A stretch of 64,000 nucleotides of DNA, taken from assembly GCA_015069695.1 (NCBI GenBank), contig JADCRZ010000008.1:1-64000 (forward strand), in the 5' to 3' direction. Position 1 is the first letter of the stretch; every line of letters starts with the position of its first letter. The translations under genes were made by a program, and so were the position numbers. Positions 53,431 to 63,433 of the stretch are shown here, one piece after another. The notes below the pieces were generated by a model. The model was not told the origin of the DNA, did not search any database, and saw only the letters and a list, made by a program, of their open reading frames with translations. This stretch comes from Williamsia sp. Lineage in GTDB: Bacteria > Bacteroidota > Bacteroidia > Chitinophagales > Chitinophagaceae.

Positions 53431-54792
53431 TCAATCGTGCCCGGACAAAAGACCCCTTCTTCTGGAAACAAGCTGCCAGATAAGCTCGCCGGAAGCCAGG
53501 GTAGCAAGCGCGAACAGGAGTGGTTTAATCGTTTTTTCTGAATTCAGCACGGCCCCGGTCATAGCAAGAACATATACCGAAAAGGGAAGCAGGGCCATCA
53601 ACGCCAATCCTAGCCGGTTCAACGGGATCTTGAACGGCCGGTGCATAGTTGGCAAAAGCGTGCGCAGACGGATCAGGGCAATAAACTCCAGGAACAACGC
53701 GGCCCCATACAGCGTAATATCGATGATGATCAGATCGCCGAAGGTCCAGATGACCATGCCGCTCACTACTACTGAACAACAAATAATAGAAACATAGGGA
53801 CTTTTATATACCGGGTGCAGGGTGTGCAGCTTGGCTGGCAGCAGCTTGTCATCTGCCATTACCTGCGGAATCCGGCTCACCGACAGCAGAACAGCAGAGT
53901 ACAAACCTGCTGCGCTGGCAATTCCGCCCACAGCCACCGTGGTTCCCAGCGCATAACCACCCACAAGTGTTCCCAATGCAGGAAAGCCTTCTTCGGCCAG
54001 CACGGCGGGTGCGATCCCTGCGTTGATGGCAATAATCACGGCGATAAAGTAAATCGCAAACACCACGAAAAATGCAGCAAACAGGGAAACCAGGTAAGAG
54101 CGGATCGGTTTGTTGACTTCTTCTGCGTAGGTGGTGGTATTGTCCCACCCGATGAAATTCCACATAACGGTGTAAAGGCCTAACCCGATCGCGGAAAACG
54201 GCGCATGGCCAAAACTGGGTATGGGAAAGGAGAGATGACCCCCGTGCCGGACCAGGCTCAGGCTGAAAAGCACTGCAAAGGGTATAAGCACAATGGCGCC
54301 TAGTATCAGTGAAATCCTGCCAACCGGTACGATGCCCAGGATATTGATGACTGCAGACAGCCAGATCACAGCCAGGCAGATCGGGATTTTATAGGCTTCT
54401 GCACCGGGGTAAAAAAAAGAAAGGTACTGTACAAACAGGACCGGATAAATGGCCAGATCGGCAAACGTGTACAGCCAGGTCCACCAGCCTTCATAAAAAG
54501 CAAACCGCAGTCCTAAGCCTCTTTTTACCCATTGATAATAGCCTCCGGTCACCGGCATCATGCTGTTGAGTTCCAGGACTGCGAAAATGGTAGGGACATC
54601 CCATAGAAGGGGTGTTGCCATCAGGAGAAGCAAGGCAGCCTGGCTCCCTGCAATGTCGAGCAGGGGCTCTAAACCATAAGGGCCACCTGATACGGTCAGG
54701 AAGATCACTGCAGCCAGTTGAAGCGGCCGCAATTTTTTGCTGGCGGGGGTAGAAGGGCGCATAAGCAGTAGAGCAGAAAGATTTGGGTTCAA
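53431..54792 (-). CDS. APC-family amino-acid permease
   Basis: The 453-residue product has about 12 helices and the APC fold: the unwound helix 1 reads VSGGPYGLEP, ELNSMMPVTGGYYQWVKRGLG forms helix 2-3, and FIGWDNTTTYAEEVNKP matches helix 6-7 in this family. It probably imports amino acids or polyamines by proton symport. No biosynthetic partner is adjacent; the gene faces DUF1801 and is divergent from the esterase. Confidence 0.88.
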   Translation of the reverse strand: MNPNLSALLLMRPSTPASKKLRPLQLAAVIFLTVSGGPYGLEPLLDIAGSQAALLLLMATPLLWDVPTIFAVLELNSMMPVTGGYYQWVKRGLGLRFAFYEGWWTWLYTFADLAIYPVLFVQYLSFFYPGAEAYKIPICLAVIWLSAVINILGIVPVGRISLILGAIVLIPFAVLFSLSLVRHGGHLSFPIPSFGHAPFSAIGLGLYTVMWNFIGWDNTTTYAEEVNKPIRSYLVSLFAAFFVVFAIYFIAVIIAINAGIAPAVLAEEGFPALGTLVGGYALGTTVAVGGIASAAGLYSAVLLSVSRIPQVMADDKLLPAKLHTLHPVYKSPYVSIICCSVVVSGMVIWTFGDLIIIDITLYGAALFLEFIALIRLRTLLPTMHRPFKIPLNRLGLALMALLPFSVYVLAMTGAVLNSEKTIKPLLFALATLASGELIWQLVSRRRGLLSGHD

Positions 54793-55133
54793 TGTATCTA
54801 TTTTTCCGCTACCAATGTTCTCAACTGGTACCGGATTGTGAGAATCTGATCCGCTTTTGAAAGAATCTTCTTGTTTAAGCAGCTTCTAATTTGTTTTCCA
54901 CAGTACACGGTATAATTATTGCTGCTTGAGAATAGATCCATATCTTTGGCGCATTCAAAGAGGAAAGCCCTCGTTACAACCATGATTCTTCCTAAGAAAA
55001 CGCCTTGCTTGCTTTCCTGAAAACCCTTGGTATCCATTTGCCTGTCGCATCGTTCTCTGAATAATATTGTTTTAATTGTCTTTGACAGATAGTTTTTATT
55101 ATAATATGGTATATTTTGTGTTACCAAACTAAT
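54793..55133. other. 341-base divergent intergenic region
   Basis: The region is AT-rich and separates the permease and the esterase. A 109-codon minus-strand open frame covers most of it but has no recognisable domain, and its start overlaps the esterase promoter region, so it is not called. Near the esterase start TTTG at 55081 and TATATTTTG at 55110 resemble a Bacteroidota promoter but with a long spacer. Confidence 0.4.
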
Positions 55134-58046
55134 ATGAAAAACACTTATACACTAGGCATCGCCCTTCTTTTTTCTTTGAGTTCGGCATTTGCGCAACCAG
55201 ACGTTTTCAATCCAAATGATCCTGTAGTCAACTACGATCCTGCACGTCCGCCTGCCACACCTCCTTCCAATACCATTGCCAAATGGGTGAGGACAAAAGT
55301 TTACAACTGGAATACAGACAACTTCAAGTGTTATTACTACAACGGCATGGCCTTTCGGCTGCGGTATCCGACAGGATACAACCCGGCTGACAAGTCAAAA
55401 AAATACCCGGTAATCGTTTTTTTCCATGGAGGTGGTGAAGCCGCTCCCATCACTGACAATGAAACCCACCTGTTTTTTACTGCAGAGAAGTTTCAAAACA
55501 TGGCCAACGATGGGTCATACAACTCTTTTCTGTTGTATCCCCTGCAGTCGCAGCCAGGCATTTGGGAAGACTGGCACTTCCAGCAGGTTAACAATCTTCT
55601 GGACTCACTCGAAAAATATTGCAATACCGATCCTGATCGGGTGCTGACAATGGGATTGTCGATGGGTGGATTTGCCACCCTGCGGTATGGTGCCTGGTAC
55701 AACCAGCGTTCTTGCCTGGCCATCGGTTCTTCCCCGGCCCTGGTTGAAACCCTGACCTCCGATATGAAAGACAGGTTGCTTTATATCCCCATGTGGATGG
55801 GGAATGGGGGATTGGATGTGAATCCAATTCCACTGTACATGCAACTCTTTGATGATTACATTACGCAACGGGGAGGAAACCTCCGCCACAGCTTCTACCC
55901 CCTGGTAGGGCATTCAACCTGGTTTACCCAATATGATGAGCCTTATCTGCTTCCCTATATGCAGGATGCACACAAAGCCAATCCCATCCTTTTTTTCGGG
56001 CGTAGTTTGTACGATCAAGAGTCATCTGTTGATGCACGCATGGGCATCAGCGCCGGTTTTTACAGCTATGAATGGCAGAAAGACGGTGCGCTGATCGCCA
56101 GCGCTACCAACGGCAGTGTGCAATTTGCTGATTACACAGTAGTGAACAGCACTACCGGAAACGAGGTAAAAGTAAAGAAATGGGGCAGCTACAGGGTCCG
56201 TTTTAAAAGAACCTATTCTTCGAACTGGTCTGAATGGTCACCGAAGCCCGTTGTGATCAGCAGCTCAGCAGACCGCACTGCTCCCACAACACCCGCCAAC
56301 CTGAAAACCGTATTCTCCAGCCGTACTTCCATCGACTTGGCCTGGGATGCTTCCACCGACAACATAGGTGTTACTCAATATGATGTATATGTAAACGGTG
56401 CGTACAAAAAAACAACGACCAGCACTTCGGCCACCATCGATGGATTGACACCGCACACGAATTACTCCTATGCTGTAAAAGCGCTGGACAAGGCGGGCAA
56501 TGCTTCTGCACTCAGCAACACAGTAACAGAGTACAGCGCTGCAAATGGCCTGCGTTACAAATACTACCAGGGTATCTGGTCCTTGTTGCCCGACTTTCTT
56601 GGTTTAAATCCTTCCAAGCAAGGAACTTCAGACAATATCGACATCAGCCTGCGCCCCTCCGGTATAAACTCCAACTATGCCTTTGTATGGGAAGGATGGA
56701 TCAACATCAGGGTGCCCGGTACCTATACGTTTGAGACCGCCTCTGATGACGGAAGCAGGTTTTACTTCAATACAACCTACAATGTACTAACGGCCCCGCT
56801 GATCAACAACGATGGCATACATCCCCTGTTACCTGTTAGTGCAACGGTAACCAACCTGGCGGCAGGTGTTTATCCGGTTACCATTACATATTTCCAAAAA
56901 GACGGAGGACAGAATATGGGGCTGTACTGGTCTGGACCTGGTTTTGCCAAGCAGCCTGTACCGGATTTGGCTTTCTCCGAAACCGAGGAAGACAATATCC
57001 CGCCAACAGCACCGGCTAACCTGAAAAGCAGTTTTACAGGACGCACACTGGTAGATCTTGCATGGGATTATTCACAGGATAACATGGGCGTAGCCAAATA
57101 TGATGTTTATGTGGACAAAGCGTACAAGCTTTCCACTACCAGCAACAGTGCTACAGTAAGTGATCTTACGGCACGTGCAAGCCATACTTTTGAGGTAAAA
57201 GCTGTTGACCTCTTCGGCAATGTTTCACCGGCAAGTTCCATAACAGTTACAACGGCAGCCAATGGATTGAAGTACCGGTATTATGAAGGAAACTGGGATT
57301 CGCTGCCTGAATTCAATGCGCTGGTTCCGGTGAAAACAGGGGTTTCTGCCAACATCGATATGGGTGTCCGGAACCAGAATGATTATTTTGGTTTTGTATG
57401 GGAAGGATGGATCAATATCAAAACGGCCGGTACCTACACGTTTGAAACTGTTTCAGACGACGGCAGCAAGCTTTACTTTAATTCTTTCTACTCGCCTTCT
57501 GCTACGCCGCTTGTCAAGAACAATGGCGTACATCCTGCCTTGTCATCCAAAGGATCGGTGTATATATCCGCACCAGGATTTTATCCTATTGCCATCACCT
57601 ACTTTGAAAAGCAGGGTACAGAAAGCATGCAGGTATATTGGGAAGGGCCCGGTGTAAGCCGCCAGCTGATTCCCAATAGTGCATTTGTTGAAAACCTGAA
57701 CGGTACTGCCAGTACAGGCCTGCAATCAGGAGAAGCGCGTGTAATGGCTGACGGAGCCGATAACGCAGTTAGGGGATCGACCCGGATCAGCGCTTATCCC
57801 AATCCATTTACCAATGAGCTGAAGATCGGGTTCTATAATTCTGCTGCAGACAATGATGTGAGCGCAGGCATCTATGACCTGAGCGGTAAGCTGCTGTACT
57901 ACAAACATTACGGCAAGCTGGCACCAGGCGCTAACACGCTCCAGCTAAACATGCAGAATGGATTCAATGCAGGCACCTACGTAGCCCGCCTGCAGGTAAA
58001 CGGCATTGTAATCAGAACCTGGAAAGTGATTAAGTCCAAGCGCTAA
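55134..58046 (+). CDS. T9SS-exported esterase with tandem Fn3-PA14 units
   Basis: Start at ATG 55134. The 970-residue product has a signal peptide (LLFSLSSAFAQ), then an alpha/beta-hydrolase domain (residues 50-290): VIVFFHGGGE, nucleophile Ser176 in MGLSMGGFAT and His260 in VGHSTWF. Two repeats of fibronectin III plus PA14 follow at residues 380-620 and 621-856; PA14 cores show FVWEGWINI and GTYTFET.SDDGS. The end is a type A T9SS sorting domain (AYPNPFTNELKIGFY) with a final KSKR. It should be an outer-surface or released esterase that binds glycan, perhaps a feruloyl or acetyl esterase on plant polymers. Confidence 0.87.
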   Translation: MKNTYTLGIALLFSLSSAFAQPDVFNPNDPVVNYDPARPPATPPSNTIAKWVRTKVYNWNTDNFKCYYYNGMAFRLRYPTGYNPADKSKKYPVIVFFHGGGEAAPITDNETHLFFTAEKFQNMANDGSYNSFLLYPLQSQPGIWEDWHFQQVNNLLDSLEKYCNTDPDRVLTMGLSMGGFATLRYGAWYNQRSCLAIGSSPALVETLTSDMKDRLLYIPMWMGNGGLDVNPIPLYMQLFDDYITQRGGNLRHSFYPLVGHSTWFTQYDEPYLLPYMQDAHKANPILFFGRSLYDQESSVDARMGISAGFYSYEWQKDGALIASATNGSVQFADYTVVNSTTGNEVKVKKWGSYRVRFKRTYSSNWSEWSPKPVVISSSADRTAPTTPANLKTVFSSRTSIDLAWDASTDNIGVTQYDVYVNGAYKKTTTSTSATIDGLTPHTNYSYAVKALDKAGNASALSNTVTEYSAANGLRYKYYQGIWSLLPDFLGLNPSKQGTSDNIDISLRPSGINSNYAFVWEGWINIRVPGTYTFETASDDGSRFYFNTTYNVLTAPLINNDGIHPLLPVSATVTNLAAGVYPVTITYFQKDGGQNMGLYWSGPGFAKQPVPDLAFSETEEDNIPPTAPANLKSSFTGRTLVDLAWDYSQDNMGVAKYDVYVDKAYKLSTTSNSATVSDLTARASHTFEVKAVDLFGNVSPASSITVTTAANGLKYRYYEGNWDSLPEFNALVPVKTGVSANIDMGVRNQNDYFGFVWEGWINIKTAGTYTFETVSDDGSKLYFNSFYSPSATPLVKNNGVHPALSSKGSVYISAPGFYPIAITYFEKQGTESMQVYWEGPGVSRQLIPNSAFVENLNGTASTGLQSGEARVMADGADNAVRGSTRISAYPNPFTNELKIGFYNSAADNDVSAGIYDLSGKLLYYKHYGKLAPGANTLQLNMQNGFNAGTYVARLQVNGIVIRTWKVIKSKR
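56271..56993 (+). repeat. Fn3-PA14 unit 1 in T9SS esterase
   Basis: The first copy begins at DRTAPTTPANLK and ends after PA14. It shares TPANLK..F..R.S.DLAWD and FVWEGWINI..PGTYTFET.SDDGS with the next copy, about half identical by eye, so the two are an old tandem duplication. Confidence 0.75.
56994..57700 (+). repeat. Fn3-PA14 unit 2 in T9SS esterase
   Basis: The second copy begins NIPPTAPANLKS and continues through its own PA14 domain to about IPNSAFVEN. Unlike the first copy, its PA14 core has KTAGTYTFETVSDDGSKLYF. It is followed by the sorting domain. Confidence 0.75.
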
Positions 58047-58075
58047 GCGCCAGTATCATAAAACAATCTCTATAC

Positions 58076-58106
58076 AATCCGGGAATCAGATTCCCGGATT
58101 TTTTTT
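58076..58106 (+). terminator. rho-independent terminator after esterase
   Basis: An 11-base perfect stem (AATCCGGGAAT at 58076-58086 pairing with ATTCCCGGATT at 58090-58100) with a 3-base loop is followed by a T run to 58106. It closes the esterase transcript. Confidence 0.92.
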
Positions 58107-58408
58107 ATTCTACTTGGTACCAATTTGAATGTGCAGATAAAGTATGCATAGCAGACCCACCTCTGTCAAAAAGTGTTTAGACTATGCACGCATGTATGCT
58201 GTTCACCAAAACAAACACGCATAGTATAATACTCGTCTCGCAAAGCATGTTGTAATAAAACCGGACATTCTTTGTTCACAAACGAACAATGAAGAAGCAA
58301 AAAAACAATTTAATTGCTTGAAAACCATGTACTAACTCTTTTGGATGATTCATTGTACAAGCCAATACGAGGAAAGACAATATTGTACCGGGCGTTTAAC
58401 AAGCTTCC
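58107..58408. other. 302-base intergenic region before the permease operon
   Basis: No gene is seen. The stretch is AT-rich, with several ATGCATA/TATGCACGCATG-like words at 58145-58230, but no clear dyad. It is expected to carry the promoter for the two permease genes. Confidence 0.35.
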
Positions 58409-60805
58409 ATGCTAAAAAACTATCTGAAAACTGCTTTGCGCAGCCTGCGCAAGAACAAGCTTTACACTGTTATCAATGTATTCGGACTCGCTGCCGGACT
58501 GGCGGCTTGTCTGCTGATCGGTTTGTATATCATCCATGAACTCGGCTATGATGGCTTTCACGCCAATGGCAATCGCATTGTGCGTGCTACGATGGAATAC
58601 GGCCGGGAAGGCACAAACAATACCACGGCTACCACAGGAACCAAGGTAGGCCCGCAGTTTAAGCGCGTATTCCCCGTTGTACAGGAATACGTGCGCACCT
58701 TTATCTCCCATAGCACGGTGAAAGCAGGCGAGCAGTTGTTTGATGAGCCCCGCATCCTGTATGCCGATGATCCTTTTTTCCGCGTTTTCTCCTTTCCTCT
58801 CATCCAGGGTGATGCAGCTACTGCACTGGATGCACCCGATAAGATCGTATTGACACAATCCATGGCCCGGAAATATTTCGGCGCGAAGGAAGCCCTGAAC
58901 CAAACCATCACCTGCAGCGGCAAAGAATTAAAAGTATCCGCGATCTGTGAAGATGTGCCGCAGAACTCCCAACTGAAATTTGATTTTGTTACCCAGTTCC
59001 TCAACTTAAGAGGCGTTAAGGACGAAACCTGGTGGACGGCCAACTGGATCACCTACTTTTTATTGCGGGATGAAAAAGATCTATCCCAGTTCCAGCAACA
59101 AGTTACTGCCTACATGAAAACCGGGCAGGTAAGGGCAGATGCGGGGCTCAGTGGAAGCGATTTTCTTACCTACCACCTCGAGCCGCTGAAGCGGGTGCAC
59201 CTGTATTCCTCCCTGCCGGGGTTTGAACCCAATGGCAGCATCACCTACATCTACATGTTTGCGCTGGTTGCCCTGTTGATCCTGGTGATTGCCTGCGCCA
59301 ACTATACCAATCTCGCCACTGCACAGTCTGCCGGACGTACGGGTGAGATCGGTATGCGCAAAGTGATGGGTGCTTCCAAAGGAGCCGTGTTTATGCAGTT
59401 CATGGGTGAATCTTTCCTGCTGACTTTGTTTGCTGCAATAACTGCTTTTGCAGCCAGCATTCTTTTGATCCCGGCTTTTAATCACATAACCGGCCGGCAG
59501 TTTACGGCAGCTGCCCTGCTGCAGCCTTGGCCCATCCTGATTGTACTGGTTTGTTCGCTGATAGTTGGTTTTTTTGCCGGTTTATATCCCGCACTGGTTC
59601 TGTCGGGCGCACAGGTGATGGGCGTGCTGAAAAAAGGATTTGCATTTACGGGGGGCAACAACCTGCTGCGCAAAACCCTGATCGTTGCCCAGTTCGGTAT
59701 CTCTGTGTTCCTGATTATTTACACGGTTATCATTCTGCAGCAGCTCCACTATTTGCAGACAAAAAATTTAGGGTACGACAAAGACCATGTAGTGGTGCTG
59801 CCGATCGGCGGTAAGATGATGGAAAGTTTTCAAAGCCTGAAAGAAGCTTTTGCACAAGTGCCCGGGGTAGAAGGCATTACTGCATCTTATGAAACACCTG
59901 AGTTTGTGGAATGGGGCGATGGGATAACAGCGATGGATGAAAAGGGCAAACACGATGTGTCACTCAATGCCATGCCGGTCGATCTTGATTTTATCCGCAC
60001 CATGAAAATGCAGCTCGTGGCGGGCCGCGATTTTCAGGAAGCAGATTTTGCCTTGATGGATACCAGCAACAAGAGTGCTAACTATCACCTGCCCTATATC
60101 ATCAATGAAACCCTGGCAAAAACCATTGGCTGGACGCCGCAGCAGGCCATCAACCGGACCATTGAGAACAGGGCGGCCGGGCCCGTAGTAGGTGTGGTGA
60201 AAGATTTTAATTTCAGCAGCCTGCACGACCCGATCGGTCCCCTGCTGATATTCCTGGGGCGAGATCTTTCCCGCGATTTTATGATCCGGATAAAAGGAAG
60301 CAATACCGCCGGCACCTTATCAGCCCTGGAAGCAGTTTGGAAACAACGCATTCCTGAACGGCCTTTTAACTACCACTTTCTGGATGAAGATTATGACCGC
60401 CTGTACCTGGCTGAGCAACGCACTTCCCGCTTGTTTACCGTCGCGGCCACGCTCGCCATCGTATTAGCCTGTTTGGGTTTGTTCGGACTGGCAGCTTTTA
60501 CCGCCCTGCAGCGTACCAAAGAAATCGGGATCCGGAGGGTACTGGGAGCTGATGTAGGCAGCATTGTGTTCCTGATTGCCGGTGGCTTTCTGCGCCTGAT
60601 CGGGATCGCGATCCTGATGGCTGTTCCGCTGGCCTGGTGGGCCGGTAACAAATGGCTGCAGGATTTTGCCTTCCGGATTCCTGTACAAGTATTTCCTTTC
60701 GTGTTAATTGCCGGAACCACCCTCTTGCTGGCCCTGTGCACGGTTGGCTATCACTCCGTGCGGGTCGCTTTTATGAACCCGGTGAAAAGCCTGAGAACAG
60801 AGTAA
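58409..60805 (+). CDS. MacB/FtsX-type ABC transporter permease 1
   Basis: The 798-residue product begins LKNYLKTALRSLRKNKLYTVINVFGLAAGLAACLL (shortened), the standard opening of Bacteroidota FtsX-type permeases. A periplasmic MacB_PCD region (residues 45-235) and two FtsX domains follow, with TNLATAQSAGRTGEIGMRKVMGASKG and LAAFTALQRTKEIGIRRVLGADV (each shortened) at the two halves. It ends NPVKSLRTE. The cognate ATPase is not encoded here. Such proteins export peptides, siderophores or antibiotics or act in mechanotransmission. It is 9 bases from its paralogue. Confidence 0.9.
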   Translation: MLKNYLKTALRSLRKNKLYTVINVFGLAAGLAACLLIGLYIIHELGYDGFHANGNRIVRATMEYGREGTNNTTATTGTKVGPQFKRVFPVVQEYVRTFISHSTVKAGEQLFDEPRILYADDPFFRVFSFPLIQGDAATALDAPDKIVLTQSMARKYFGAKEALNQTITCSGKELKVSAICEDVPQNSQLKFDFVTQFLNLRGVKDETWWTANWITYFLLRDEKDLSQFQQQVTAYMKTGQVRADAGLSGSDFLTYHLEPLKRVHLYSSLPGFEPNGSITYIYMFALVALLILVIACANYTNLATAQSAGRTGEIGMRKVMGASKGAVFMQFMGESFLLTLFAAITAFAASILLIPAFNHITGRQFTAAALLQPWPILIVLVCSLIVGFFAGLYPALVLSGAQVMGVLKKGFAFTGGNNLLRKTLIVAQFGISVFLIIYTVIILQQLHYLQTKNLGYDKDHVVVLPIGGKMMESFQSLKEAFAQVPGVEGITASYETPEFVEWGDGITAMDEKGKHDVSLNAMPVDLDFIRTMKMQLVAGRDFQEADFALMDTSNKSANYHLPYIINETLAKTIGWTPQQAINRTIENRAAGPVVGVVKDFNFSSLHDPIGPLLIFLGRDLSRDFMIRIKGSNTAGTLSALEAVWKQRIPERPFNYHFLDEDYDRLYLAEQRTSRLFTVAATLAIVLACLGLFGLAAFTALQRTKEIGIRRVLGADVGSIVFLIAGGFLRLIGIAILMAVPLAWWAGNKWLQDFAFRIPVQVFPFVLIAGTTLLLALCTVGYHSVRVAFMNPVKSLRTE

Positions 60806-60814
60806 ACAGATTGT

Positions 60815-63277
60815 ATGCTGAAAAATTATTTCAAGATCGCCTGGCGGAACCTGATAAAGAGCAAGTTGTTTTCTTTTATCAACATTGCCGGCTTAACCAT
60901 CGGACTGACCTGCTGCATGCTGATCACATTGTATGTGTATCATGAATTGAGCTATGATTCTTATCATAAAAATCTCAAGCAGCTGTACCAACTGGGAACC
61001 ATCTTTGTAAAACAAGGCAAGGAAGAAAGAAAAGCCATTACACCGGCGCCGATGGCAAAGCTGATGCAGCAGGAGTTCCCGGAAATCGCAAAAACAACCC
61101 GGTTGCTGCGCACCTTCCTCGATGATAAAACCCTTTTGCAATACAGGGGCACGGATGGTGAGCTGAAATCGTTTTATGAAACAAACGGCTATCTCGCAGA
61201 TTCTACTTTCTTTGATGTGCTCACTTATCAATTCAGGGAAGGAAATCCCTCCACTGCTTTACAGGAGCCCAACTGCGTGGTGCTTTCCGAAGAGATCGCC
61301 CGCAAGTTCTTTGGCAACAAACCCGCATTGAACAAGGTCATCCACATCAGCAGCAGCACCAACGGCGATTTTGATTTCAGGATAACCGGTGTGTTTACAC
61401 CCGCTGAAACACCTTCGCACATCGACGGGCGTTTTTTTATGTCGATGGCAGGTGGTAACATGGCTAATTACATCAGCCAGCGCACAGATCTGGCTACCAA
61501 CAACATGTTTTACACCTATCTCTTGCTTCGGCCGGATGCCGATCCCGAAAAGCTGGAGCAAAAATTTCCGGCCTTTATAGACAAGTATGCGGGCAAGGAT
61601 CTAAAGGCCATGGGCTTTTACAAAAAGCAATTCCTGACCGCTGTAAAACAAATTCATCTTTCTTCCCAAACTTCCGACAATGTTACACCGGGAGGCAGCG
61701 TGGCCTACCTGTATGTATTGGGCTCGATCGCGTTGTTTACACTCCTGATCGCCTGCATCAATTTTATGAACCTTTCTACGGCCCGCTCTTCCAAACGCTC
61801 GGCTGAAGTAGGCGTGCGCAAAGTATTGGGAGCAGACAAAGCCTCGCTGGTGCGGCAATTCCTGAGCGAGTCCTTGCTGATGGCCGGACTGGCCTTTGTT
61901 GTTGCCCTGCTCGTAACCGGATTGGCGCTTCCTTTGTTCTCAAAGCTTTCGGGACAAACCATTCATTTCTATGTTGGAAAACAAGGCTGGCTGATCTGCG
62001 TGTTTTTTGCGCTGGCGCTTGTTACGGGTTTGCTGGCCGGCAGCTATCCTGCTTTTTATCTCTCTTCTTTCAAACCCGTGAAAGTGCTGAAGGGACGGGT
62101 CACCAATTCGCTGGCTGCCATTTCACTGAGAAAGGGCCTGGTTGTTTTTCAGTTTGTGATTTCCGTGGTGCTGATTGTTGCCTCGGTAGTAATTGTAAAC
62201 CAGATGAAGTACATGCGCAGCAAAGACCTGGGTTTTGAAAAAGACCAGCAGATCATTATCCCCCTGCGCAGCAACATAGCCAAAGGAATTTATACGCCGT
62301 TGAAAGATGAGCTTTCCAGAAAATCTTTTATCAGCTCAGTGGGTGCCGCCCAATATTACCCCGGCATTTTTCACCCCAGCGACATGCTCCTGTACCGCGA
62401 GGGACTGAGCATGCAGGAAGCAAAACGGGTTTATCAGAATTATGTGGATGAAAACTATTTACCCACGCTGGGCATCAAGCCGATCGCAGGAAGGATCTAC
62501 GCCAAAGAATTTATTGCGTCCGATACCTCCAACGCCGATCCGGTGATGGTCCTGAACGAAGAGGCCGTAAAGCAGCTTGGCTTTCTTTCTCCGCAGGAGA
62601 CAATTGGCAAGCACGTCAAGGTAGATATTTCAGGAAGGACCTATCAGATCCGTGTGCTTGGCGTGGTAAAGGATTTTCATTTTAAAGACCTGCATACAGC
62701 CATTGAGCCTTACGGATTTCAACTCAATACAGGAGGTACCTATAGTTACCTGATCGCACACGCCCATGCAAAAGAAATAGGTACTGCGCTGCAGGAGATA
62801 GCAGCCGTATGGCATCGGCTCAACAAGAACGAACCGTTTGAATGGAGTTTCCTGGATGAAGATTTTCAAAAGAACTATGAAGCCGGTAACCGCCTGGCTT
62901 CTATTGTAAGTTACTTCACGATCATCGCCATCCTGATTTCCTGTATGGGCTTGTTTGGTTTGTCGCTTTTTAGCACCGAACAGCGTACCAAAGAAATAGG
63001 CATCCGCAAAGTATTGGGCGCAACTGCAGTCAACATTGTTGCCCTGCTGTCAAAAGATTTTGTAAAGCTGGTGCTGATTGCCATTGTGATCGCCTTGCCC
63101 CTGGCCTGGATGGCCATGCAGAAATGGCTGCAGGATTTTGCGTACCGCATTCCGATAGACTGGGTGATCCTGACTGTTACCGCAGGCATTGCCCTTGCGA
63201 TTGCCCTTATCACAGTGAGCTTTCAGGCCCTGCGGGCTGCTTTTTCAAATCCCGTAAAAAGTCTGCGGACCGAATAA
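60815..63277 (+). CDS. MacB/FtsX-type ABC transporter permease 2
   Basis: The 820-residue product is a paralogue of the preceding one, with the same opening (LKNYFKIAWRNLIKSKLFSFINIAGLTIGLT, shortened) and the same end NPVKSLRTE. FtsX motifs NLSTARSSKRSAEVGVRKVLGADK and LFSTEQRTKEIGIRKVLGAT appear in both halves (shortened). The pair could be a heterodimer that uses a shared ATPase encoded elsewhere. No terminator is seen before the pectate lyase gene. Confidence 0.9.
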   Translation: MLKNYFKIAWRNLIKSKLFSFINIAGLTIGLTCCMLITLYVYHELSYDSYHKNLKQLYQLGTIFVKQGKEERKAITPAPMAKLMQQEFPEIAKTTRLLRTFLDDKTLLQYRGTDGELKSFYETNGYLADSTFFDVLTYQFREGNPSTALQEPNCVVLSEEIARKFFGNKPALNKVIHISSSTNGDFDFRITGVFTPAETPSHIDGRFFMSMAGGNMANYISQRTDLATNNMFYTYLLLRPDADPEKLEQKFPAFIDKYAGKDLKAMGFYKKQFLTAVKQIHLSSQTSDNVTPGGSVAYLYVLGSIALFTLLIACINFMNLSTARSSKRSAEVGVRKVLGADKASLVRQFLSESLLMAGLAFVVALLVTGLALPLFSKLSGQTIHFYVGKQGWLICVFFALALVTGLLAGSYPAFYLSSFKPVKVLKGRVTNSLAAISLRKGLVVFQFVISVVLIVASVVIVNQMKYMRSKDLGFEKDQQIIIPLRSNIAKGIYTPLKDELSRKSFISSVGAAQYYPGIFHPSDMLLYREGLSMQEAKRVYQNYVDENYLPTLGIKPIAGRIYAKEFIASDTSNADPVMVLNEEAVKQLGFLSPQETIGKHVKVDISGRTYQIRVLGVVKDFHFKDLHTAIEPYGFQLNTGGTYSYLIAHAHAKEIGTALQEIAAVWHRLNKNEPFEWSFLDEDFQKNYEAGNRLASIVSYFTIIAILISCMGLFGLSLFSTEQRTKEIGIRKVLGATAVNIVALLSKDFVKLVLIAIVIALPLAWMAMQKWLQDFAYRIPIDWVILTVTAGIALAIALITVSFQALRAAFSNPVKSLRTE

Positions 63278-63433
63278 TTGCGTTGCCACTGCGTTCCGAC
63301 TACGATCGCATAGATTCCGCAGGTTGTATCCCATCTCCGGCCGGCAAATTATTGCTGCCAAAAACCTTGCACAGAACCGGGGATATTCAGGATATTTGTT
63401 TCTATCTTCTAAAAATATCTATTACCTATCTTC

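Noticed and set aside
54798-55127. 109-codon minus-strand open frame in the permease-esterase gap
   Set aside because: It fills an AT-rich promoter region, shows no recognisable domain, and its start would overlap the esterase start. It could be a remnant, but nothing supports it.
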